A DNA stretch of 64,000 bases, taken from assembly GCA_028867035.1 (NCBI GenBank), contig JAGWHB010000001.1, positions 62,001-126,000 on the forward strand, given 5' to 3'. A program made the position numbers and the translations under genes. This DNA is from Nitrososphaerota archaeon (lineage in GTDB: Archaea > Thermoproteota > Nitrososphaeria > Nitrososphaerales > Gagatemarchaeaceae). The notes under the pieces were generated by a model, which saw only the letters and a program-made list of their open reading frames with translations, made no database searches and was not told the origin of the DNA. Positions 16,622 to 23,774 of the stretch are shown here, piece after piece. Position 1 is the first letter of the stretch. The number at the start of each line of letters is the position of its first letter.

Positions 16622-16813
16622 ATGCAGGTAGAAACGCTGGCTCGAAGTCTGGTGGATGTCCGTCCCCTGAAGGCCCTCGCGACGCAGAAGCTAGCAGAAG
16701 GCTCGATCCTGAGGCGAGTCCTCCTGTCGGAACTGGACTCGATGCCAGCGACCGACTTCCTGGCGAAGACCAGCACGTGGCTGGCAATATTGAGGGAGGA
16801 AACCGCACCATGA
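16622..16813 (+). CDS. Small helical protein, first gene of HerA-like operon
   Basis: A 63-residue protein, unrecognised. It is predicted almost entirely helical (VETLARSLVDVRPLKALATQKL...), with no Cys or membrane segment. Its stop overlaps the next start as ATGA. Its size and place suggest an accessory or DNA-binding subunit of the ATPase module, but this is inference. Confidence 0.55.
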   Translation: MQVETLARSLVDVRPLKALATQKLAEGSILRRVLLSELDSMPATDFLAKTSTWLAILREETAP

Positions 16814-17196
16814 ATCGGGACTACCGACAAACCGCGAAGGAGCACGAACTAGGGCTCGTGCTTGGCTCGATGAAAGAGGCGCTCAACTCCCGCGGATACT
16901 ATGTCATGCTGAACCTGCCCGTCATGAAGGTCAGGCGAGGCCAGGTAGAGACCCTGGTCATCTTCGACCTTGCGCTCAGGGTTGAGTTGATTCTGGCGAA
17001 GTCTGGCCCTTCGCTTTTCGATGACACCATGATTCGGAGGGAAAGGTTCAGGATAAGCAGAGGGGGGATGGAGTATCTCGGTTCGAAGTATCTCCCTATG
17101 GGCAACTATGAGACGTTTGACGATATTGGGGCCGCCACATCGAGGTTCGTGCAGCTACTCGACGAAGTCTCCGTCTACAGGGTGCTACAACCATGA
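16810..17196 (+). CDS. Uncharacterised protein, second gene of HerA-like operon
   Basis: A 128-residue protein, unrecognised. Alternating helix and strand segments (YYVMLNLPVMKVRRGQVETLVIFDLALRVEL) suggest a compact alpha/beta fold. Starts at ATG 16810 within the previous stop, and its own stop overlaps the ATPase start as ATGA, so the three genes are translationally coupled. GC-rich like the ATPase N-terminal part. Confidence 0.6.
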   Translation: MNRDYRQTAKEHELGLVLGSMKEALNSRGYYVMLNLPVMKVRRGQVETLVIFDLALRVELILAKSGPSLFDDTMIRRERFRISRGGMEYLGSKYLPMGNYETFDDIGAATSRFVQLLDEVSVYRVLQP

Positions 17197-19070
17197 GGTC
17201 CGAGGGGGTGTCGGCTGTACAGTTCCCTTCCAAGGAGGGGGGTGTGAGGGGGTGTAGGCTGTTCGACTGGGGCGGCAAGACGCGGAGGCAGCAGGAAGAG
17301 GCGCAGAGGCTTTGGTGGGAGGCCAGGGAGAAGGAGGAAGCCGAGAAGAAGTGGAAGGAAAAGTGCGAGACTGCTAAGATGTTGCAGCAGGCAGTGATAC
17401 AGTGGGGGCATGTCTGCCGGGACCGGGACAAGAACCCGCCCTACAGGGGCTGGACGGTGCCGACGGATACCCTGTGGCGCCGGCCCTCTGAATACGTCCT
17501 TGATGTCAGGAAGTACATCGAGGGGAAGGCGAACCAGAACGTCTTCGTCTGTGGGGCTTCGGGGCAGGGGAAGTCGAAGCTGATGCGGCGCCTGCTCGCC
17601 CTGATGGACGGGTACCAGAGGGTCGTCTTCACCTTCAAGCCCAACGACGAGTACCTCAACGCCGGGTTCCCCATAGCCGACGTCACAGAGATCATGCCAA
17701 ACCCCTTCGAGGACATGGATGCCTTCACGTCTGCCTTCGCGATAACCTACCCTCTCGACAGCGTGGGGATAACGGCCTCTCAGGTCCCCTCGTTCGTCAG
17801 GGACCTGGCAACGGGGTGCAACGGCTGGGAGGGGTTCATGAAGGCGGTGGAGAAGAGGATCCGCGAGACGAAGGACAAGATACAGCTCTCGGCCCTGCAC
17901 TTCATCGAGGAGCACGTGAAGGGACTGCACTACACGAAGACGAGCAACACCTCGCTGCTTTCGCTCCTTTCTGTCCTGAAGCTGGACACGCTCGTCATCG
18001 ACTTCTCAGGGCTGAACGACGGGGCCAAGGTCTTCTACGCCGAGCTCTTCCTCCGCCAGCTGTGGACGGAGCTGAGGCAGGGACAGAGGGAGAAGAAGCT
18101 CGTGGTCTCGGTGGACGAGGCCCACAGGCTGACGAATGGGACGTTCGGGCGCTACCACTCGGTCATCCACGAGATTTCGAAGGAGATCAGGCTATCCGGG
18201 GCGCTCTGGGTCTCGACCCAGAATTACTCAGACCTCGAGGATGGGATAAGGAACCAGTTCGAGACGCAGTTCGTCTTCAGGACCACCTCCGAGAGGGACC
18301 TCGACGCGCTGAAGGCGATAGACCCCATGGTCAGCTACACTGTCTCCGCTCTCCCCGATCATTACTTCGTCGACGCGAAAGCGGTGGCGGGAAACGAGGT
18401 CTGGTACTTCTCCTATTATCCAAAAACCGCCAAAGTGGAGGGGAAGCAGATTCATTGGGTGGTAGAGGCGGACGCCCCGAGGTACTACATCACTCAGGAA
18501 CTGTCATCCGTGCGGGAGATGAAGCTGGGCAGTGTCTTTAGCATGATCAGGGAGGCCCTGAAGAGCAGGGTGTTCTACGCGAGCGAGATGGCAAGGGAGG
18601 TCTCGGGGAAGCTCGGCATCAAAGAGGACGACGCGAAGCTCATGGTCAACGACTGCTGCAGGCAGCTAGTACAGGGAGGGGAGGCGAAGCGGATGAGGTT
18701 CGAGAGGGAGGACGGGACCTCGGTGGTGCTGTATTACGCATCGCCCGAGGAAGGGCAGGGTGAGAGCACGCTTCATCGGTACTTCATTTCTTATGTCGTC
18801 GATTTGCTCAAGAGGATAGGGGTTCCCGTGGTTCATGTGGCCAGACCTTCAGAGCCACTTGCAGATATCGAAACGGAAAGCACGCTTTACGAAATCGAGA
18901 CAGGATTGAAGAGAAGGACTGATGACCTTGCGGGAAGGATAGCGAGAGCCAAGAAACCAGTAACCATAGTTGTACCAAACTCAGAGATCGCTGCAAGCGA
19001 GACGTACCAGGCGTTATGCTCAGGGAACGTAGGTGTCGCGACTGCCGGCAGATTAATGGAGAACCAATGA
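17193..19070 (+). CDS. HerA/FtsK-like ATPase with C-terminal nuclease-like domain
   Basis: A 625-residue protein. An N-terminal charged coiled segment (about 28-65) precedes a RecA-type ATPase with Walker A GASGQGKS (121-128), Walker B LVVSVDEAH (303-311) and the polar sensor WVSTQN (339-344), as in the HerA/VirB4/TraG class of DNA pumps. A winged-helix-like part (about 450-515) follows. The last 105 residues contain ADIETESTLYEIETGLK, which fits the D...ExE/K pattern of PD-(D/E)XK nucleases. Base composition drops visibly at about 18770, where this tail begins. Could serve conjugative transfer, element partition or defence. Confidence 0.75.
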   Translation: MRSEGVSAVQFPSKEGGVRGCRLFDWGGKTRRQQEEAQRLWWEAREKEEAEKKWKEKCETAKMLQQAVIQWGHVCRDRDKNPPYRGWTVPTDTLWRRPSEYVLDVRKYIEGKANQNVFVCGASGQGKSKLMRRLLALMDGYQRVVFTFKPNDEYLNAGFPIADVTEIMPNPFEDMDAFTSAFAITYPLDSVGITASQVPSFVRDLATGCNGWEGFMKAVEKRIRETKDKIQLSALHFIEEHVKGLHYTKTSNTSLLSLLSVLKLDTLVIDFSGLNDGAKVFYAELFLRQLWTELRQGQREKKLVVSVDEAHRLTNGTFGRYHSVIHEISKEIRLSGALWVSTQNYSDLEDGIRNQFETQFVFRTTSERDLDALKAIDPMVSYTVSALPDHYFVDAKAVAGNEVWYFSYYPKTAKVEGKQIHWVVEADAPRYYITQELSSVREMKLGSVFSMIREALKSRVFYASEMAREVSGKLGIKEDDAKLMVNDCCRQLVQGGEAKRMRFEREDGTSVVLYYASPEEGQGESTLHRYFISYVVDLLKRIGVPVVHVARPSEPLADIETESTLYEIETGLKRRTDDLAGRIARAKKPVTIVVPNSEIAASETYQALCSGNVGVATAGRLMENQ

Positions 19071-19191
19071 TTCCGACAGATGCCTCGTAGAGTCAACCAA
19101 CTCTTGCTAATGGCTGAACAGGTAAACCTTCTCGAGTGGCCCGGTTAACCAACGGTGTATTCTTAAACCTCTGGTGTACCAAGTCCTGCCT

Positions 19192-20025
19192 ATGACAAGG
19201 AATACTGAACCCATGGAAGGGGAATCCGCGATGAAATACTTCGCCGTCCTCCTGGACACCTTTCCCAAGCCAATATCGAGAGCGGCACTCGCGGCGAGGG
19301 TAGGGGTCTCGAAGGCCGCAATCACAAAGCAAGGAGAAACTCTCTACGAGGTCTGCAATAAGAAGGAATTCGCTTTCCGAGGTTTGGTCCTGGAAGATAG
19401 CGAAACAGTTGCGTCAAAGATCGCTTGGACATTTTTTACCAACAAACACTTCTCCGCCTTCATAGAAAGCGCATATTGCCGGGCAATTATCAGCAGACTG
19501 AACCTGCATGAAAACATCGCCAAGTCCTATCCCCCGTTCGGGAAGTTCTTCACACCAGAAGACACGGCGTTGATGGTTCAAACGGTATTGGCGAGGCTGG
19601 TTGTCCTTGACCAAGTTCAAGTGGTAAGCCGCAAGATAACAGACCCAGAAGAGCGAGCGTACCTGCTCTCGATGAAGTTCCTCAAGCTTCTGCCGCCTCT
19701 TCTAGATTCGCTGCAGGTAGGGCTCAAAAATGAAACAGACCTGAAGAGATGGCTCTCCCTCAGAGACAGGTGGTACTTCTTCTTGGAATACATTATCCTC
19801 GAAAGGGTGAAGTCTTTGGAGATACTGAAGAAGGTTGAGAGCCCAGAAAGCTACCTGGAAGTCTATAGCCATACTGTAAGATATTATCTAGAGGAAGCTT
19901 TCGAGGCGGTCACATCTTACCTGGAAGCTCGGGCGACCACTTTCAAGATTGCTTTCAAACCCAGCTACAGGAGAGTGGGAGGTTTCTTCCGTCCCCCGGA
20001 AGGCATGGAGGCGGCCCATCTTTGA
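19192..20025 (+). CDS. HTH-containing protein of unknown function
   Basis: A 277-residue protein. Residues about 15-50 contain a helix-turn-helix (ISRAALAARVGVSKAAITKQGETLYEV), followed by a long all-helical region (LVVLDQVQVVSRKI..., LKRWLSLRDRWYFFLEYIILERVKSLEILKKV). A TTCTTAAACC TATA-like element at about 19160 lies 30 bp before the ATG at 19192, so that start is preferred to the GTG at 19174. It may be the regulator of downstream genes; the helical part could bind a ligand or partner. Confidence 0.55.
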   Translation: MTRNTEPMEGESAMKYFAVLLDTFPKPISRAALAARVGVSKAAITKQGETLYEVCNKKEFAFRGLVLEDSETVASKIAWTFFTNKHFSAFIESAYCRAIISRLNLHENIAKSYPPFGKFFTPEDTALMVQTVLARLVVLDQVQVVSRKITDPEERAYLLSMKFLKLLPPLLDSLQVGLKNETDLKRWLSLRDRWYFFLEYIILERVKSLEILKKVESPESYLEVYSHTVRYYLEEAFEAVTSYLEARATTFKIAFKPSYRRVGGFFRPPEGMEAAHL

Positions 20026-20104
20026 TGCCACAACCAAGAAGGGCTCTTTGTGACGATGCGAATCCAGGGCTCAAACTCGTGGACCTTGGCATAAAATCCG
20101 AGGG

Positions 20105-20893
20105 ATGATTTCGAGTACGTCTGAACGCGTCAAAGCAATAACTCACCTAAGATCGATGAACGGCGGCGGTTCTAAGGCTCAGCTGGTCCAGGCATCGGAT
20201 GGGAAGAAATACATCATAAAGCTGATTGGAAATCCCCAGCAGACGAGAATACTTGCCAACGAGTATCTCGTTGGGAAGTTGGCTGAATTGCTCGATGTTC
20301 CATCTCCTGCTGTAGCTATTGTGGACGTCGACCAGCAGTTCGTAAGCCAGTTGAATGCGCAGACTCAGAGCAATTTCAGATCCGGACCCCAATTCGGTTC
20401 GCAATATGTGGGAGGTGATAACGTCCAAGTCTATCCATCGACTCCGGACCTAATGGCCAAAACAAACAACGTTTCCAAATGGCCAAACGCCGTGGTTCTT
20501 GATGTGCTTGTCCAAAATGAAGATCTCAAGGATGTCCACGTCTTGATTTCGATTGCCGGAGACAAAGGTTCTTCGGAGTTTTGGCATGTTGACCATGGCC
20601 ACTGTCTAGGTGTCGCTCGTGGTTGGGGCACTTTGAAATCGGAAAACGCGGCGGTCAGGAACCGGTTATACTTCGACCTTGTTGCAGGAGCAGATCCATT
20701 TGCCGACGTTTTCCGGAGGCTGAAAGATGTTACAGCTTCCAAGGTTGGCGAGATTCTGAGTCAGTGTCCATTAGGGGAATGGGAGGTTCCTCAGGGTGAC
20801 GTCGTGGCGATTGAGAATTACTTCGAATCCGCGAGAGAGAGCACGCAAAAAGCTATATCTCTAGCCAAGGCTCAATTCCGTAAGTGGAATTGA
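20105..20893 (+). CDS. HipA-like kinase-fold protein
   Basis: A 262-residue protein resembling the stand-alone HipA-like kinases: a nucleotide-lysine strand KKYIIKLIG (about 36-44), NEYLVGKLAELLDVPSPAVAIVDV, a catalytic-loop candidate VLDVLVQNEDLKDVHVLI and metal-site candidate HVDHGHCLG. It lacks the full-length HipA N-terminal domain. It is directly followed by a DUF3037 gene, a pairing that recurs in prokaryotic genomes and is thought of as a toxin-antitoxin or defence-type module, though its role is not established. Confidence 0.7.
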   Translation: MISSTSERVKAITHLRSMNGGGSKAQLVQASDGKKYIIKLIGNPQQTRILANEYLVGKLAELLDVPSPAVAIVDVDQQFVSQLNAQTQSNFRSGPQFGSQYVGGDNVQVYPSTPDLMAKTNNVSKWPNAVVLDVLVQNEDLKDVHVLISIAGDKGSSEFWHVDHGHCLGVARGWGTLKSENAAVRNRLYFDLVAGADPFADVFRRLKDVTASKVGEILSQCPLGEWEVPQGDVVAIENYFESARESTQKAISLAKAQFRKWN

Positions 20894-21259
20894 GTGTTAC
20901 ACGGCCTATATAGCGTAATCCAGTTCGTTCCTCAGCCCGAACGCGGAGAGGCAATAAACGTCGGTCTTGTCCTTGTCTCTGACAATGGTAAGCAAGTCTG
21001 GACGCACTTCCGAAAGGCGTCGTCTTTCTCGCGGTATCCGTACCATCTGAGACCGAACCCCGAAGCCCTGAAATCTTTCGAATTCAATTTGAAGAAACAC
21101 CCGCAAGTTGCTGAAATCGAGGAACCCCTCTCATTTCTGTCGACGTTACATCACGATTTGAGGAATAGCGTACAAGCAAGCGAGCCTCACGCATGCGCCT
21201 TTGCCGACCCAAAGTCCTTTCTGGACAATCTATTCCGAACAATCGTTGTACCTCCGTAG
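20894..21259 (+). CDS. DUF3037-family protein
   Basis: A 121-residue protein starting at GTG immediately after the HipA-like stop. The N-terminal YSVIQFVPQPERGEAINVGLVLVSD is the DUF3037 signature (conserved P-x-R-x-E-x-x-N-x-G). The family typically accompanies HipA-like kinases and is presumed to modulate them. No catalytic motif is seen. Confidence 0.72.
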   Translation: MLHGLYSVIQFVPQPERGEAINVGLVLVSDNGKQVWTHFRKASSFSRYPYHLRPNPEALKSFEFNLKKHPQVAEIEEPLSFLSTLHHDLRNSVQASEPHACAFADPKSFLDNLFRTIVVPP

Positions 21260-21445
21260 AATCACCAACCCAGAGGAATGACAGTTTCACTCCACCATGC
21301 GGCTAAACACTATCTGGGTTCCTCACACAATTGACTTCTAGCTTCCTCAACAAGTCTTGGGCGGAGAGCTAGGTTACAGTGTCTTGTCTATCACTGGTGC
21401 CTTAAGGTAGAACGTTTTTCCCCCAACGGCAAAACTCCAGGTTCA

Positions 21446-22258
21446 TTACGAGTACAAGTCAGGTAGCGACCTAATTGTGCTTGTTAGCTCCCACACGGAT
21501 TGATACCTACTTGACGGTTGGAGTTCAATCATCCTCAATATGCAATAATTAAGTTGTTGTGAGACCGTCGAATGAAAGGATGAAGGAGGTGCCACTGGAG
21601 GCCGTCTCATGAAGTTATCATACGCGGAGGGTCTTCTTCCTGTCATCATTTCATACAGGATTACGCCCAGCGAGTAGATGTCTGCCCGTCCGTCTATTGT
21701 GTCGAGTGAGAACCACTGCTCGGGAGCGCAGTATCCAGGTGTTCCTCCAATACCGGCAATTTGTGTTAATGCAATGGATTGCCGGTTTGGATCTTTTCCT
21801 AGCCCCCAGTCCGTTACTTTGACACCAGTGCGATTAGAACCGGTATACATGATGTTCTCTGGCTTGAGGTCTCGATGAAAAATGCCTGAGTTGTGTGCAG
21901 TTTCCAGGGCGTTACATACAGGCAAGATGACTGTGTTTAGGGCCCACTTTCGAGAGAACAGATTAGTTCTGAACATCTCAGTCATATGGTCACGGAGCGA
22001 GCCCCCTGACAAGAATTCCATTGTATACCATGGGCCATATGTTGGTGGATTTCCCTCGGTATTGGATTCGATTATTTGGACAATGTTGGGGTGACGTAAC
22101 TGCGAAAGTATGCCTATTTCTCTTTCAAAACGCTGCTTGTTGACGGTGTTTGGATTCTTCAGCTCCTTCATCGCGTATATCACGCCGTCATCTCCCCTTA
22201 CGCGGTAGACTTTGCCGAATCCCCCTTGGTTAATCGTTCCAAGAACATCATAATTCAA
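21446..22258 (-). CDS. Hanks-type serine/threonine protein kinase
   Basis: A 270-residue soluble kinase domain with no extra domains. Glycine loop INQGGFGKVY (9-18), AMKELK lysine, catalytic loop HRDLKPEN, metal motif DWG (in place of DFG), and GTPGYCAPEQW (APE motif) are all present, so it should be active. It resembles bacterial PknB-type rather than archaeal RIO kinases, suggesting transfer. It is divergent from a PP2C phosphatase gene, sharing a symmetric TATA box. Starts at TTG 22258. Confidence 0.9.
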   Translation of the reverse strand: MNYDVLGTINQGGFGKVYRVRGDDGVIYAMKELKNPNTVNKQRFEREIGILSQLRHPNIVQIIESNTEGNPPTYGPWYTMEFLSGGSLRDHMTEMFRTNLFSRKWALNTVILPVCNALETAHNSGIFHRDLKPENIMYTGSNRTGVKVTDWGLGKDPNRQSIALTQIAGIGGTPGYCAPEQWFSLDTIDGRADIYSLGVILYEMMTGRRPSAYDNFMRRPPVAPPSSFHSTVSQQLNYCILRMIELQPSSRYQSVWELTSTIRSLPDLYS

Positions 22259-22283
22259 AGGCGGGGTCGTATAGGAGAGGCCA

Positions 22284-22293
22284 GCTTATAAGC
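22284..22293. promoter_or_regulatory. Symmetric TATA box shared by kinase and phosphatase
   Basis: GCTTATAAGC is a perfect palindrome; its centre is 30.5 bp from both divergent start codons (22258 and 22319), so one TATA box appears to drive both near-leaderless transcripts. Confidence 0.6.
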
Positions 22294-22318
22294 GGAGACG
22301 CACCACAGGAAAATACCA

Positions 22319-23025
22319 TTGAAAAAAGGAAAAGCGTATGACATAGCCCTGATATCTAATCAAGGGAAGGTACGCGAAAACAACGAAGATTCCGTAATGT
22401 CTTTCGAGTGGGAAGAGTATTCAAGTGGAAAAGTCTCTTCTTATGTGTTGCTAGCTCTGGCGGATGGTGTAGGGGGGGTCCAGGAGGTCAGATTGCAAGC
22501 AAAGTGGGCATCGAGTCGTTCTGTAAGAGTTTCTTGCAACGCGCTATTGGAAAGACCCCTAACAATTCAATGGAGTTGGTTAACGCAGCCCTCCAGGACG
22601 CGAATGCAGAAATCATCAGAAGATCTGCGATTGACGCTGAAAATCGCGGTATGGCAACGACGTTAACGGCAGTCTACCTTACTCACGAGAAATGTTACTT
22701 CGGTCATGCTGGAGACTCGCGTTGCTATCTCATAAGAGACAACTCGATAGAACTGATTACGAGAGATCAGTCTATCGGGCGGGTTCTTCAACAAGCAGTA
22801 GGGGCTGATCCCCGGCTACTTCCGGTTAGTGGGGAAAGAGATTTGAAGAGCGGAGACCGAGTACTGATCTGTTCTGACGGGCTATGGAATGCCGTTGACG
22901 ATTCTAGCATACTCAAGATAGTAAGAAAGAAGCGAAATTTAGCCGAAGCTTGCGATGAACTCGTGAAAGAGGCTAACAGGAAGGGAGGAAATGACAATAT
23001 CTCCATGGGAATTGCGAGGGTCTAA
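22319..23025 (+). pseudogene. PP2C-type protein phosphatase with a frameshift
   Basis: Together two overlapping frames encode a complete PP2C phosphatase: motif NQGKVRENNEDS and LADGVGG in the first frame (from TTG 22319), then PGGQIASK, GHAGDSRCYL, SDGLWN and GGNDNI in the second frame, ending at 23025. The break is in a run of seven G at about 22479-22485; one more G would restore a continuous protein of about 235 residues. It would reverse the adjacent kinase. Either a homopolymer sequencing error or a real frameshift (phase variation or decay). Confidence 0.8.
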
Positions 23026-23029
23026 GCCA

Positions 23030-23143
23030 TGTCAACCTGCAGGTCCTTGAGAAGAAAAGGGCTCCCTAAGTGACCGCGACCGTCAAGGAGGATTGCGGCT
23101 GGCTGAGGAGGGAGGACAGGCCCTCCGATCTCAGCAACAGGTG
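23030..23143 (+). pseudogene. Gene fragment related to 31977-32096
   Basis: Read in frame from 23030 it encodes VNLQVLEKKRAP, a TAA stop, then VTATVKEDCGWLRRE and RPSDL. The same peptide without the stop occurs at 31977-32096 (VDLQVLGRKRAPEVTATVK...). About 70 percent of residues match by eye and differences are mostly at third codon positions, so this was once a protein-coding repeat, now interrupted (GAA to TAA). Parent gene unknown. Confidence 0.55.
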
Positions 23144-23159
23144 AGTTCTGCCGTCCGGC

Positions 23160-23465
23160 TCAGAGCGAGGGTATCACTACGGGCACCCCGAAGTAGAAGT
23201 GGACGATGGTGAGGATGAGGATAGTGGTTGCAGTCCCCGCGGCAATGCCCTCAATCAGCTGTCCCCACCTGCTGCCATCGGCGAAGGCCTTCCTACCAAT
23301 GTAGCGGAACCATCCCTGCATGAGGGTGAATGTGGCTCCCCCGAGGAGCAGCGGGAGGAGGGCGATTCTGACCGTGACTGGAAGGTACGGGTTCACCATC
23401 ATGTATGTCCCGAAGAACCCGTAGACGAATCCTGCCTGGTACGGCACTTGTATCTTGACCTTCAT
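23160..23465 (-). CDS. Small membrane protein
   Basis: A 101-residue protein with about three hydrophobic segments (AGFVYGFFGTYMMV, VRIALLPLLLGGATFTLMQ, ATTILILTIVHFYFGV). The ATG at 23465 is preferred over longer in-frame starts because a TATA-like CTTTTTATTT lies about 29 bp upstream, giving a leaderless transcript. Such short membrane proteins are common in archaeal plasmids and viruses; no family recognised. Confidence 0.6.
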   Translation of the reverse strand: MKVKIQVPYQAGFVYGFFGTYMMVNPYLPVTVRIALLPLLLGGATFTLMQGWFRYIGRKAFADGSRWGQLIEGIAAGTATTILILTIVHFYFGVPVVIPSL

Positions 23466-23535
23466 TGAGGTGAATTTGGACCCGCTCCAAATAAAAAGCC
23501 TTGCTCCGCCCGGGGCCATCAGGGGTGGAAAGACA

Positions 23536-23700
23536 ATGCATGCAAGCCGAAGCAAGACTCCACGCATAGACGTGCTCGAAGCAACCGTAGTGCGCCAACA
23601 GCAGGTAATCGATGTGCTAACCGGCAGGCTGAACCGGCTCGAACAGAGGGTCCACGAAATTGACCACAAGGGCGTCAGCGGAGCCATGGGGTTCGTCTAG
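23536..23700 (+). CDS. Small coiled-coil protein
   Basis: A 54-residue protein with a heptad-like stretch RIDVLEATVVRQQQVIDVLTGRLNRLEQRVHEI, likely forming a dimeric coiled coil. It is divergent from the small membrane protein and appears to share its TATA-like element (AAATAAAAAG, 23489-23498). No known family. Confidence 0.5.
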   Translation: MHASRSKTPRIDVLEATVVRQQQVIDVLTGRLNRLEQRVHEIDHKGVSGAMGFV

Positions 23701-23774
23701 GGTTCTCGGGACATTCCAGCAGGAAGACCTTACTCCTTGGACACGGGCGTTCGCGACATCCTTAACTTGCCCCG

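Noticed and set aside
19143..19150. GGTTAACC palindrome upstream of the gene at 19192
   Set aside because: Only eight bases, not extended by flanking symmetry; too weak to call an operator.
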